Below, in pieces: positions 29,483-38,718 of a stretch of 64,000 nt of DNA (its first letter is position 1; every line of letters starts with the position of its first letter). A model generated the notes under the pieces. It made no database searches. It saw only the letters and a list, made by a program, of their open reading frames with translations, and was not told the origin of the DNA. Both the position numbers and the translations under genes were made by a program. Source of the DNA: Dysgonomonas sp. PF1-14 (lineage in GTDB: Bacteria; Bacteroidota; Bacteroidia; Bacteroidales; Dysgonomonadaceae); NCBI RefSeq assembly GCF_029892965.1, contig NZ_JARXWN010000004.1, positions 124,001-188,000 on the forward strand, read 5' to 3'.

Positions 29483-31207
29483 ATGAAAAGTCAGGAATTA
29501 CGTAAAAAAGCACCGGAACTCGATTCATTAAGATTGGGTAGCGGTTGGAAAATTGAGGATCTTAGTAAACCTCAGATTATTGTAGAAAGCAGCTTTGGAC
29601 ATAGTCATCCGGGTAGCGCACATTTAGACCGTTTGGTAAATGTCGCCGATAAAGCCATTTTCGATAGGGGAGGGCGTCCCGCCAATTATTACGCGACCGA
29701 TATGTGCGACGGCGAAGCGCAAGGACACGACGGGATGAACTATTCGTTAGTGTCGCGCGACATCATAGCTGCAATGGTCGAAATACATGTAAAGGCCACC
29801 CCGTTCGATGCCGGAGTTTTCATCAGTAGTTGCGACAAGTCTGCGCCTGCCCACCTTATGGCTATCGCACGTATCGATATGCCGTCGGTATTCGTTCCGG
29901 GAGGAATAATGAAAGCAGGCCCCAATATGCTGACTCTCGAACAAATCGGTAAATACAGCGCCATGTACGAACGTAACGAGATTACCGAAGGTCAATTTAT
30001 GGAATATAAACGAGATGCTTGCCCCACTTGCGGCGCATGCTCATTCATGGGAACTGCTTCTACCATGCAGGTTATGGCCGAAGCTTTGGGAGTGGCATTG
30101 CCCGGTTCGGCACTGATCCCCACACATACCGGAGGACTCGAACATATAGCAAAATTGTCGGGCGAGAGAGCCGTAGAGTTGGCTAAAGAAGACCTGAAAC
30201 CTTCTGATATACTGACCATAAAAGCATTCGAGAATGCAATTATGGTACATGCAGCCATAGCTGGCTCGAGCAACAGCCTCCTCCATATACCTGCCATAGC
30301 ACACGAAGCAGGCTTAACGATAGAACCAGAATTGTTTGACACGATACATCGCAAAATCCCATTCATACTGAATATACGTCCCAGCGGATTCTGGCCGGGC
30401 GAATACTATTGGTACGCCGGAGGAACTCCTGCCATTATGGAAGAAATCAAGGAGTTTCTACACCTTGACGTAATGACTGTTACCGGAAAAACATTGGGCG
30501 AAAATCTGGAAGAACTGAAACGAAACGGATACTACGAAGAGTGTCATAAATATTTGAAAATAAATAATGTAAGCAAAGCAGACATCATCAGGCCTATCAA
30601 CGATCCCATCCGTAAAGAAGGTGCTATTGCTATACTGAAAGGCAATCTGGCTCCCGAAGGCGCAGTAGTTAAACATTCGGCAGTTTCGCCCAAACTGATG
30701 CAGGTAACGCTGAAAGCGCGTGTTTTCGACTGCGAAGAAGATGCCCTCAATGCCGTACTGAAAAAAGACATTATCGCCGGAGAAGCTGTATTTATCCGCT
30801 ACGAAGGGCCTAAAGGCAGCGGTATGCCCGAAATGTTTTATACTACCGAGGCCATCGCTTCCGATGCCGAATTGGTAGAGTCTATTGCACTCATCACAGA
30901 CGGACGATTCTCGGGAGCTACACGAGGACCTGCCATAGGACACGTTTCGCCCGAAGCCAGCGAAGGCGGACCCATAGCTTTGGTCGAAAACGGCGACCTG
31001 ATACAGATAGACATTCCTGCCCGCGGCCTGAATATCATCGGGACAAACGGGGTAGAAAGATCATTGGCGGAGATAGATAAAATACTTACCGAAAGGCGTA
31101 AAAACTGGATAAAACCAAAATCACGTTTCAATAAAGGGATACTAAGCATATATACACGCAATTGTGTATCGCCCATGAAAGGCGGATACATGGAAGACCT
31201 TAGATGA
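29483..31207 (+). CDS. IlvD/Edd family sugar-acid dehydratase
   Basis: 574 residues. Cluster cysteines are visible in MCDGEAQGHDGM, SSCDKSAPAHLM and CPTCGACSFMGTASTM, and the catalytic Ser region in TDGRFSGATRGPAIGH. The family comprises dihydroxy-acid dehydratase, 6-phosphogluconate dehydratase and several aldonate dehydratases. The neighbours (KDG kinase, KDPG aldolase, gluconate-type permease) argue that this copy dehydrates an unphosphorylated hexonate, such as gluconate, to KDG. A role in valine/isoleucine synthesis is less likely, since no other ilv gene is near. Confidence 0.85.
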   Translation: MKSQELRKKAPELDSLRLGSGWKIEDLSKPQIIVESSFGHSHPGSAHLDRLVNVADKAIFDRGGRPANYYATDMCDGEAQGHDGMNYSLVSRDIIAAMVEIHVKATPFDAGVFISSCDKSAPAHLMAIARIDMPSVFVPGGIMKAGPNMLTLEQIGKYSAMYERNEITEGQFMEYKRDACPTCGACSFMGTASTMQVMAEALGVALPGSALIPTHTGGLEHIAKLSGERAVELAKEDLKPSDILTIKAFENAIMVHAAIAGSSNSLLHIPAIAHEAGLTIEPELFDTIHRKIPFILNIRPSGFWPGEYYWYAGGTPAIMEEIKEFLHLDVMTVTGKTLGENLEELKRNGYYEECHKYLKINNVSKADIIRPINDPIRKEGAIAILKGNLAPEGAVVKHSAVSPKLMQVTLKARVFDCEEDALNAVLKKDIIAGEAVFIRYEGPKGSGMPEMFYTTEAIASDAELVESIALITDGRFSGATRGPAIGHVSPEASEGGPIALVENGDLIQIDIPARGLNIIGTNGVERSLAEIDKILTERRKNWIKPKSRFNKGILSIYTRNCVSPMKGGYMEDLR

Positions 31208-31275
31208 CCCGGTTCTTAATAATTTCCTAAATCTACTATTTTCAACATTGAAGTATAACCTTTAATACCATAAAA

Positions 31276-32595
31276 ATGTCAATATTAATTATCATTTTAA
31301 GCTTACTTGTATTAGTCGTATTGGTAGCTTATTTTAAGGTCGATGCCTTCCTTTCATTCGTATTGGTGTCGATAGGTGCGGCACTCTGTCTGGGCATACC
31401 CCTATCGGGCATACCTGCCATCATAAATAAAGGGATTGGCAATATATATGAAAGTATCGCTTTTATAATCATTATGGGAGCCATGCTGGGAAAACTTGTC
31501 GCCGAAAGCGGTGCTGCCGGAAGGATAGCCGAAGTTATGATAGGCGCATTCGGAACGAAAAAATTGCAATGGGGTATGATGGTAACCGGATTTATAGTCG
31601 GAATACCCTTGTTCTACGATATAGGTTTCGTTTTACTTGTTCCTATCATCTTCTCTATCGTTTACAAATACAAGCTTCCTGCCGTATATGTAGGAATACC
31701 TATGCTGGCGGCTTTGTCGGTAGCTCACGGGTTCTTACCGCCTCATCCCTCGCCGGTTGCTCTGGTAGGAATGTTTGGGGCTGAGATGGGAAAGACCCTT
31801 ATACTGGGACTGATAGTGGCCGTACCGGCTATCATAGTCGCAGGCCCTATATTCAGTAAAACGCTGAAAAACATAAAAACAGGCCCGATAACTCTTTTCG
31901 AACAGAAAGAAAGTGATAACAAATTTCCCGTACCGGGCAAGGTAAATAGCTTTGTTACAGCTACTCTTCCTGTCTTCTTACTGATTGTTACGACTATCCT
32001 CCCTTATGTTTTCCCCAATGCCGACGGTATGCTCGCCGAGGTGATTTCATTCGTAAGTTCTCCTTCCATAGTCATGTTACTGGCCGTTATAGTAGCTACT
32101 TATACATTAGGACTCAGACAGGGACGTTCGATGAAACAGATTATGGACACTTATGTTACTGCTTGCAAGGATATTGCCATGATAATACTTATTGTAGCCG
32201 GTTCGGGCATATTCAAACTTGTGATGCAGGAAAGCGGAGTGAGCGACCAGTTGGCCGAAGCCATGCAGAATATTCCTGTGCATCCGCTCATCTTAGGATG
32301 GTTTATGGCAAGTGTAATTCGTCTGCTAATAGGTTCGGCTACCGTAGCGGCTCTGACTGCTGCCGGAGTAATGATGCCTCTGTTGATGGCAAGTGGAGTG
32401 AATCCCAACCTGATGGTACTGGCTATCGGTGCAGGCAGCCTTATGTTCTCACACGTCAACGATTCGGGCTTCTGGTTGTATAAGGAATACTTCAACCTGA
32501 GTATGAAAGACACTATCAGGTCGTGGTCGGTGATGCAGACTATCGTATCAGTAATGGGTATCATTGGGGTTATGATCGTAAACTTATTTATCTAA
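31276..32595 (+). CDS. gntP: GntP-family gluconate:H+ symporter
   Basis: 439 residues with 12 or more membrane segments. It carries the GntP features IPLFYDIGFVLLVP, HGFLPPHPSPVALVG and the C-terminal FSHVNDSGFWLYKEYF. It imports gluconate or a related sugar acid across the inner membrane. It lies 68 bp after the dehydratase and 6 bp before the porin, so it is likely co-transcribed. Confidence 0.93.
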   Translation: MSILIIILSLLVLVVLVAYFKVDAFLSFVLVSIGAALCLGIPLSGIPAIINKGIGNIYESIAFIIIMGAMLGKLVAESGAAGRIAEVMIGAFGTKKLQWGMMVTGFIVGIPLFYDIGFVLLVPIIFSIVYKYKLPAVYVGIPMLAALSVAHGFLPPHPSPVALVGMFGAEMGKTLILGLIVAVPAIIVAGPIFSKTLKNIKTGPITLFEQKESDNKFPVPGKVNSFVTATLPVFLLIVTTILPYVFPNADGMLAEVISFVSSPSIVMLLAVIVATYTLGLRQGRSMKQIMDTYVTACKDIAMIILIVAGSGIFKLVMQESGVSDQLAEAMQNIPVHPLILGWFMASVIRLLIGSATVAALTAAGVMMPLLMASGVNPNLMVLAIGAGSLMFSHVNDSGFWLYKEYFNLSMKDTIRSWSVMQTIVSVMGIIGVMIVNLFI

Positions 32596-32601
32596 AAAAT
32601 C

Positions 32602-33909
32602 ATGAAAAAAATAATTATACTTACATTATCACTTTGCCTGTTATTTTCGGGGCAATCATTATTCGCAGACAACAACGATTCGCAACCGGCAGAGCCTAAA
32701 TCCAAATGGCATCTGACCTACAACAGCAAATACAAGCTCAAATTTTTCGGGCGCATATCAGCCGATGGTACATTTTTCACAGGCGAAGATTATCAGAAAT
32801 TAGGAAACGGGACTACTATCTCCCAACTGTGTGCAGGCGGGATATTCTCGTTTGGAGACAGGTTGGAAGGTAAATTCGAAGTCGACTTCTCAAACGGGCA
32901 GGTTCTCCTTCTCGACAACTTTATCACTTATAAATTTACCCAAGAATTCGGAGTGCGCACCGGCAACATACAGGAAGCATTCTCGATGGACTTGCTCAAC
33001 TCATTCAAAGACCTGTCGCTGATGAACAGGGCACAGGTGGTAAATGCTTTCGCTCCGGGACACCATTTAGGAGTACAAGCCGTCTTCGAGAACAAACAAT
33101 GGTTATTGACCGGAGGCGTACATTTTCAGCGCTCGATGTTAATCGGTCAGCGCGAAAGTTCGGACTCCTACAACAGAAGGGGAGTCGACGAAGGCTATTC
33201 CGCTACGGGACGCATCGTGTGGATGCCGCAAGATGAGCAAAAAATTAAAGGGCTGCATCTGGGTGTAGCTGCGTCTTACAGTACACCTAAGACAGATACA
33301 GGCAAAGACGTGGATGCCAAAACTATGCGTTTTTCGTCGTCCGAATCCACCATTAATAAAATCAAATTCCTCGATACGGGTATCATTACCAATGTAGACA
33401 ACAACCTGCTCTTGGGTGGTGAAATAGCTGGTTATTATGGCCCGGCCAAATTTCAGGCGGAATATATCCACAATACGATAGACCGGAGCAACAATTTTGC
33501 CAAAGAGAAGTTTTCGGGATTTTACGCACAAGCCTCCTGCCTACTCTTAGGAGGACAACAAGATTATAATAATTCGCGCGGAGCATTCAACCAACCGCTG
33601 ATCAACAAGAGGGATGTAGAGCTGGCAGCCCGCTTCGACCGTCTGGATATGAACGGCGACAACATAAAAGGCGGAGCAGCCAACCAGTATACCTTCGGCA
33701 TCAATTATTATATCAACGAGAACCTCAAGATACAGTTCAATTACAGTTATTGTTCGTACGATAAATTTGCCAATGCCGACGGCAACGCTGCCATAGGCTA
33801 CAAGTCCGATAGCGAACTGGCTTACATACCCAATGATGTGGATTATGTCAAAGGCAAGCCAGGCAACGATTACGGTTCATTCAATTTCAGGATGCAGCTA
33901 AGATTTTAA
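32602..33909 (+). CDS. outer-membrane porin (OprO/OprP-like)
   Basis: 435 residues with a signal peptide (ILTLSLCLLFSGQSLFA), then alternating beta strands ending in FNFRMQLRF, a C-terminal aromatic residue typical of outer-membrane barrels. FFGRISADGTFFTG and YYINENLKIQFNYSY resemble phosphate-selective-porin-type sequences. It probably lets the sugar acid cross the outer membrane. It is followed by a terminator at 33955. Confidence 0.85.
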   Translation: MKKIIILTLSLCLLFSGQSLFADNNDSQPAEPKSKWHLTYNSKYKLKFFGRISADGTFFTGEDYQKLGNGTTISQLCAGGIFSFGDRLEGKFEVDFSNGQVLLLDNFITYKFTQEFGVRTGNIQEAFSMDLLNSFKDLSLMNRAQVVNAFAPGHHLGVQAVFENKQWLLTGGVHFQRSMLIGQRESSDSYNRRGVDEGYSATGRIVWMPQDEQKIKGLHLGVAASYSTPKTDTGKDVDAKTMRFSSSESTINKIKFLDTGIITNVDNNLLLGGEIAGYYGPAKFQAEYIHNTIDRSNNFAKEKFSGFYAQASCLLLGGQQDYNNSRGAFNQPLINKRDVELAARFDRLDMNGDNIKGGAANQYTFGINYYINENLKIQFNYSYCSYDKFANADGNAAIGYKSDSELAYIPNDVDYVKGKPGNDYGSFNFRMQLRF

Positions 33910-33954
33910 GATATATTGTTTTAGGTTATACTGTTAGCCTCAGGCCTATTTAGT

Positions 33955-33990
33955 AGAGTGTGTCATTTCCGGCACACTCTCTTATTTTTT
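33955..33990 (+). terminator. Rho-independent terminator of the sugar-acid cassette
   Basis: An 8-bp stem AGAGTGTG (33955-33962) with CACACTCT (33973-33980), then CTTATTTTTT. Confidence 0.85.
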
Positions 33991-34072
33991 CACCCTGTAT
34001 CAGAAATTTTCATGACTTTCCCGGAACTTTATCTATACCCCAAAAGTATAAACCAATAAAAAAGATAAAGTT

Positions 34073-34645
34073 ATGAAATACTCAGACCGTTTAGTTGAAA
34101 AAATGATCCGCCTGATAGAAGAAGACACCTACACCATCACCGAAATATGTGAAGCCCTGAAAATCAGCCGACACACCTACTATGAATGGCGGAACACCAA
34201 ACCCGACTTTCGCCGGAAGATAGACGAAGCCATAGACCGCCGCGACGATGCACTGGTAGTCATTGCCCGCAAATCGCTAAAACAAAAACTCGAAGGCTGT
34301 GTACTCACCGAAGAGCGCTGCGTGTATGAACCCGCCAGAAGCAACTCGGAAGTACAAATACTAAAAACCCGCACTGTGCGCAAGAAACAATGTCCGCCCG
34401 ACCTGCGCGCCATCAAATACGTGCTCGACCGCAACGACAAACGCCGCGAAGCCGACAACAGCCCTTCACGCCGTCCGATGATTATCAATGTACCCGATCA
34501 GCATACAGCCGATATGCTGCGTGCGATGGATGAGCCGGACTACTGGGATAAGCGTCAGAAGATGATAGACGAGAAATATGCTCCCGGCGGCATCTGGTCT
34601 GATAAAGAAAAGGTTGATGAGACCGCGTATAAGAAGGATGAATAA
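34073..34645 (+). CDS. HTH protein resembling phage terminase small subunit
   Basis: 190 residues, strongly charged. The N-terminal helix-turn-helix (ITEICEALKISRHTYYEWR) is followed by FRRKIDEAIDRRDDALVVIA, a pattern seen in terminase small subunits and transposase-type HTH proteins. The C-terminus is an Asp/Lys-rich tail. No large terminase or other phage gene is adjacent, so it is an orphan, perhaps a domesticated or stranded phage gene. Two repeats lie directly downstream. Confidence 0.65.
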   Translation: MKYSDRLVEKMIRLIEEDTYTITEICEALKISRHTYYEWRNTKPDFRRKIDEAIDRRDDALVVIARKSLKQKLEGCVLTEERCVYEPARSNSEVQILKTRTVRKKQCPPDLRAIKYVLDRNDKRREADNSPSRRPMIINVPDQHTADMLRAMDEPDYWDKRQKMIDEKYAPGGIWSDKEKVDETAYKKDE

Positions 34646-34703
34646 CAGCCCCTACCGACCTCTCCAAAGGGCAGGCTTGTTGAGTTCTAATTTTTTTCAT
34701 CAA

Positions 34704-34824
34704 TTGCCTCCACTTTTAAGTGGAGGAATAAGGTAGATCATTACGAAATGGCTTTAGCCAAAACAGATTTGACTAAAGTCGTTTTAGGTATTACTTCCAA
34801 CCCACGCCTTAAAAGGCGTGGCAA
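34704..34824. repeat. double-hairpin REP-like element, copy B2
   Basis: It begins TTGCCTCCACTTTTAAGTGGAGG and ends with CCACGCCTTAAAAGGCGTGGCAA, with GGCTTTAGCC between; same family as 24118 and 46616. Confidence 0.75.
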
Positions 34825-34837
34825 CATGTAGAACTAA

Positions 34838-35018
34838 GAGCCTGTTTAAATTTTACCAAAATATTTTATTATAGATTCTTTTCATTCATTTTTAGGCTCT
34901 TTTGGTTTAATTTATCCCTTTTATCGGCTTAAATAGCCCGCTATTATCACCTCAAAAAAGAATAAATTATTCCCAAAATGGCTCTAAAAATCTGAACGAA
35001 TAAAATTTAAACAGACTC
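34838..35018. mobile_element. MITE-like element A2 (inverted relative to A1)
   Basis: 181 bp. Left end GAGCCTGTTTAAATTTTA (34838-34855); right end TAAAATTTAAACAGACTC (35001-35018), one mismatch. TAA flanks both sides. Its reverse complement aligns with A1 along the whole length, including ATAGCGGGCTAT. The stretch 35019-35195 holds nothing clear beyond a TATCTTTG at 35185-35192. Confidence 0.8.
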
Positions 35019-35195
35019 TAAATAATCATGCTTCTTTGAGGAGGCTTAAATGAGAGTAAAAAGCAATGGTAAAAAGAGTGAGTTTTGTAAGGTTTTAGTT
35101 AAAATGAAGTGTCACAGGACTGGAAATAATACATATAATTTGTAAAACAATAGCTTGATCTATGGTTTAGTGACAGGAGCTTTTTATCTTTGGAT

Positions 35196-35810
35196 ATGAA
35201 AGTAAAATTCGAAAAATATAACCCTCTCTGGAAACAGGCATTCGAGCAGATAGAGGATGAACTGAACGAAATCGTCGGATTCGCCAATCCTCAGATAGAA
35301 CACATAGGCAGTACTTCGGTAGAAGGGTTGTCAGCCAAACCTATTATAGATATATTAATCGGGCTGAAGAGTGAAGATGATCTGGATGAAATCACCCGTC
35401 CACTGATGAGCAAGGGTTATGTGTATTACGAGAAATACAACGAGGCGATGCCTTACCGTCGTTTCTTTGTGAAGCACAAAATCAATCCGCAGGATTTGTC
35501 TGTTCCCCTTCTTATCCGAGAAGGAGATAATATTGCAGATACTTCTGCCGAACATGATCACAGGCTGGCGCATATTCACGCTATACCTGTCGATTCGCAA
35601 CATTGGATCAGACACATAGCCTTCCGCGATTACCTGCGGGCGCATCCTTTTATCAGAGATGAATACCAATACTTAAAAGAGCAGTTGAGTACCAAAGAAT
35701 GGAAAGACGGCAATGAGTATAATGAAGGTAAGGACGATTTTATAAAACAGGAAGAACAAAAAGCAATTGCATGGTATAACGCCGTAAAGCGGCAATCTGA
35801 ACAACAATAA
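35196..35810 (+). CDS. GrpB family nucleotidyltransferase-like protein
   Basis: 204 residues from ATG 35196; an in-frame TTG lies two codons upstream. The sequence IEHIGSTSVEGLSAKPIIDI is the GrpB (UPF0157) core motif of the nucleotidyltransferase fold. The molecular function of the family is not established here. It overlaps the following GNAT gene by one base, so the two are probably translated together. Confidence 0.88.
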   Translation: MKVKFEKYNPLWKQAFEQIEDELNEIVGFANPQIEHIGSTSVEGLSAKPIIDILIGLKSEDDLDEITRPLMSKGYVYYEKYNEAMPYRRFFVKHKINPQDLSVPLLIREGDNIADTSAEHDHRLAHIHAIPVDSQHWIRHIAFRDYLRAHPFIRDEYQYLKEQLSTKEWKDGNEYNEGKDDFIKQEEQKAIAWYNAVKRQSEQQ

Positions 35811-36658
35811 TGAGTATGAAAATAAAAACACTCTCCGGTACCAGCATTGAACAAATAACAAGGACTTTCAATCAGGCTTTCTCCGACTATTTTGTCCCGA
35901 TTGTCCTGACTATGGAACAATTGCAGTCGAAGATGAAAGCAGACAACGTAAATCTCGATTATTCGGTAGGAGTATTTGATAACGAGGAGCTTATAGCTTT
36001 TATCCTTCACGGGACAGATGTTGTCGATAATAAGCATGTTGTCTACAACGGAGGTACAGGAGTTATTCCCACCCAAAGAGGGCAGGGGCTAACAAAACAA
36101 ATGTATGAGTATATTCTCCCTGTATTAAAAGACAGAGGCATCGACTATTTGGTGTTAGAAGTTATTTCTAAGAATATTCAGGCAATAAAATCCTATGAAA
36201 AGACAGGCTATACGGTCTCCAGAATGTTGAAATGCTATAAAGGTAAAGCAGACTTAAATGGTGAGGCAAAAGACATAGAGATCAAATCGTTATCCAATTA
36301 CGACTGGGTATCGATGCAATCGTTCCGGGATTTTATCCCTACATGGCAAAACTCGATGCGGACAGCCGAAGAAATGAAAGCTACGAATAAATCTTTCGGG
36401 GCTTATGCAGATAATCAACTGACAGGCTATATTATCTATAATCCTAACAGTAAAAGGATTCAACAGATTGCCGTACACAAGGATTTTCGCAGAAGGGGAA
36501 TAGCTTCTGCACTGATTTCAGTGATGGTAAAAGATATAGGCAATGAGTTCTCGATTGTCAATATCGATGATAGGTCTGAACCGATTAATTCTTTCCTTCG
36601 AAAGATAGGTCTTGAGAACTATCTCGACCAACTGGAAATGAAGCTTGAACTCAAATAG
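35810..36658 (+). CDS. GNAT acetyltransferase with two tandem domains
   Basis: 282 residues. The first GNAT domain (about 1-140) has GTGVIPTQRGQGLTKQMYEY for acetyl-CoA binding. The second (about 150-282) has IAVHKDFRRRGIASALI. Double-GNAT proteins acetylate small molecules or amines; the acceptor is unknown. It is coupled to grpB through an ATGA-like overlap. The spacer 36659-36864 downstream has one open frame without a start codon and nothing I recognise. Confidence 0.85.
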   Translation: MSMKIKTLSGTSIEQITRTFNQAFSDYFVPIVLTMEQLQSKMKADNVNLDYSVGVFDNEELIAFILHGTDVVDNKHVVYNGGTGVIPTQRGQGLTKQMYEYILPVLKDRGIDYLVLEVISKNIQAIKSYEKTGYTVSRMLKCYKGKADLNGEAKDIEIKSLSNYDWVSMQSFRDFIPTWQNSMRTAEEMKATNKSFGAYADNQLTGYIIYNPNSKRIQQIAVHKDFRRRGIASALISVMVKDIGNEFSIVNIDDRSEPINSFLRKIGLENYLDQLEMKLELK

Positions 36659-36864
36659 AAAGCATTAAATAGTAAGATTATGGAATTAGGGAAAACGAAC
36701 ACACGCTCTATTTCAAGAACGGAGCTGTAAAAGCTAGACGTGCTTTCGAAAACAGTATGGTGCAATGCGAATGGCAATTGCAAAATTGTTTGAGCCAGGG
36801 GAAAATAAGTTTAGGTTCTTCCGTATTTACTTTGTATCTTCAAAAATTAAAAATTTAACTGAAA

Positions 36865-38016
36865 ATGGAATATCGCAAAATTGGGAATACAGGAATGTCT
36901 GCCAGTGTAATCGGACTTGGAGCAGAACATCTGGATGGTAAGCCATACGCTATGGTTGAAGAAACAATCCATGCGGCGCTCGATCATGGTATAAATATTA
37001 TGGATGTATTTATGCCCGGTGATGAAATTCGAAAGAACATAGGAAAAGCATTGGGCAACAGACGGAAAGACTTTATTATACAAGGTCATATAGGATCGGT
37101 CGATCTTAGTCAGCAATATGATATAAGCCGCGACTTATCAACCTGTAAAAGGTATTTCGAAAACCTGTTGGATAATCTCGGGACAGATTATATTGATGTC
37201 GGGATGCTGTTCTTTATTGATTCCGACGAAGCATTTGAACAGATCTACTCTAATGGAATTGTAGACTATGTATTGGAACTGAAAGAAAAAGGAATCGTAA
37301 GGACTATCGGAACCAGTTCTCATAATCCGGTTACTGTACGAAAACTTCTGGAAACGGGAATTGTAGATCTGATGATGTTCAGCATCAATCCTGCATTCGA
37401 TATGACTCCTGTCCAATCCCATGTTTTAAGCACATTCGATGATAAACAATTTGCCGAGCAACAATATGTAACTATCGACCCTGTACGGGCTGAACTTTAT
37501 AAGTACTGCGAGCAAAAAGAGATAGCCATAACCGTTATGAAAACACTGGGAGGCGGAAGACTGTTATCAGCAGAGCATTCTCCCTTCAAGAAAGCAATGA
37601 GTGTTACCCAGTGCATCCATTATGCACTTACCCGTCCGGGAGTTGTAAGTACACTGATTGGTTGCCAGTCGGCAAAACAAGTGGAAGAAGCTGTCGGCTA
37701 TCTGAACACTACAGATGAGCAGCGGGATTACATGGATATTATAAGCGGCTATCAGGGAGAACTTAGCGGGAAATGCGTGTATTGCAACCATTGCCAGCCT
37801 TGTCCTGTCGACATTGACATTGCCATGGTAAATAAATACCTCGACATAGCAATGCTGGACACAGCTAATATCCCACCAAGTATAATGCAACACTACGGTT
37901 CATTATCTGCAAGCGGGATTGATTGTATTGCTTGTGGCAGTTGTGAAGATAAATGTCCGTTTTCCGTTCCGGTTATTAAAAATATGGAGGTGGCTTCCGG
38001 ACTGTTTGGCAAGTAA
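36865..38016 (+). CDS. aldo/keto-reductase-fold protein with C-terminal ferredoxin domain, catalytic tetrad absent
   Basis: 383 residues. It begins with the AKR strand MEYRKIGNTGMSASVIGLGAE and has a C-terminal [4Fe-4S] region (CVYCNHCQPCPVDIDIAM and CIACGSCEDKCPF), as in COG1453 proteins. The canonical Asp-Tyr-Lys-His tetrad appears lost: the Tyr region reads MDVFMPGDE, the Lys position reads IIQGHIG, and the His position reads GMLFFIDSDE. It may be a non-reductase or an iron-sulfur electron-transfer protein. Confidence 0.82.
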   Translation: MEYRKIGNTGMSASVIGLGAEHLDGKPYAMVEETIHAALDHGINIMDVFMPGDEIRKNIGKALGNRRKDFIIQGHIGSVDLSQQYDISRDLSTCKRYFENLLDNLGTDYIDVGMLFFIDSDEAFEQIYSNGIVDYVLELKEKGIVRTIGTSSHNPVTVRKLLETGIVDLMMFSINPAFDMTPVQSHVLSTFDDKQFAEQQYVTIDPVRAELYKYCEQKEIAITVMKTLGGGRLLSAEHSPFKKAMSVTQCIHYALTRPGVVSTLIGCQSAKQVEEAVGYLNTTDEQRDYMDIISGYQGELSGKCVYCNHCQPCPVDIDIAMVNKYLDIAMLDTANIPPSIMQHYGSLSASGIDCIACGSCEDKCPFSVPVIKNMEVASGLFGK

Positions 38017-38075
38017 GCATAAAGCTTAGGGTATGCTAAAGGACTGATTTCCTTGTATGAATTGAAGGAAAATAT

Positions 38076-38250
38076 AAGTAACTGTTTAAATTTGAACGAA
38101 AATATTTCATATGACTGCTTTTGATTGTTCTTTGGCTCTTATTTTTATTCTTTCCACTCTTGGTTTAGTCCGCTAAACCTGCGAACAAAAGAATAAATAT
38201 ATTTGAAGTAATAGAAAATAAGAGTGTCGATCAAATTTAAACAGTTACTT
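38076..38250. mobile_element. MITE-like element A3
   Basis: 175 bp with perfect 19-bp terminal inverted repeats, AAGTAACTGTTTAAATTTG (38076-38094) and its complement (38232-38250). It is related to A1/A2 by the GTTTAAATTT core and a central GC-rich palindrome (CGCTAAACCTGCG), but with a distinct outer tip. Part copies are at 53583, 24967 and 25360. Confidence 0.78.
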
Positions 38251-38278
38251 AATTGTTTAGAACGAATATACTTTAGTA

Positions 38279-38698
38279 CTAAAGATTTTTTTGCGCTTGG
38301 GCATTTTTATTCTGCACCTGAGTACTTGTCTTAAGGGGACGCCAGATAGCTCCGTCCCATACATATAATCCGGGAAATATATCTGCGGCATCTATTCTGT
38401 TGACATTATAAATCATTAGTCCGGTATGTTCTATTTCTTTACCCTCTGCTCCGGTAATATCCGAAATGACCGTCAGGGCTGTCAGATTTACTCTTGGCAT
38501 TCCCAGTCCTTTGCTGGTAGTTGAATTATCAGTATCGGGGTTGGCAGGGCTCCATTCTTTCAAGTCTAGTAATGTACCCTTATTGGGCTTGATTCCCGAT
38601 CCTATTGTCACTTGGGCATGCAGCCCTGTGCCATAACATAACAGGAATATAACAGTTAATATTCCGATTATTGTTTTACATTGTTTTATTTGTTTCAT
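38279..38698 (-). CDS. short secreted QVTIG-motif protein
   Basis: 139 residues: signal peptide (TVIFLLCYGTGLHA) and one module (QVTIGSGIKPNKGTLLDL, GLGMPRVNLTALTV, GLMIYNVNRIDAADI, GLYVWDGAIWRPL). It follows the long paralogue by 20 bp, repeating the long/short arrangement of 18-20 kb. Function unknown; predicted exported. Confidence 0.72.
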   Translation of the reverse strand: MKQIKQCKTIIGILTVIFLLCYGTGLHAQVTIGSGIKPNKGTLLDLKEWSPANPDTDNSTTSKGLGMPRVNLTALTVISDITGAEGKEIEHTGLMIYNVNRIDAADIFPGLYVWDGAIWRPLKTSTQVQNKNAQAQKNL

Positions 38699-38718
38699 AT
38701 TTTATAGAATTTGTTTAT

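Noticed and set aside
36676-36858. Open plus-strand frame without start codon before the AKR gene (contains LYFKNGAVKARRAFE)
   Set aside because: It could be a gene remnant but I recognise no family, and its length is within chance in AT-rich DNA.
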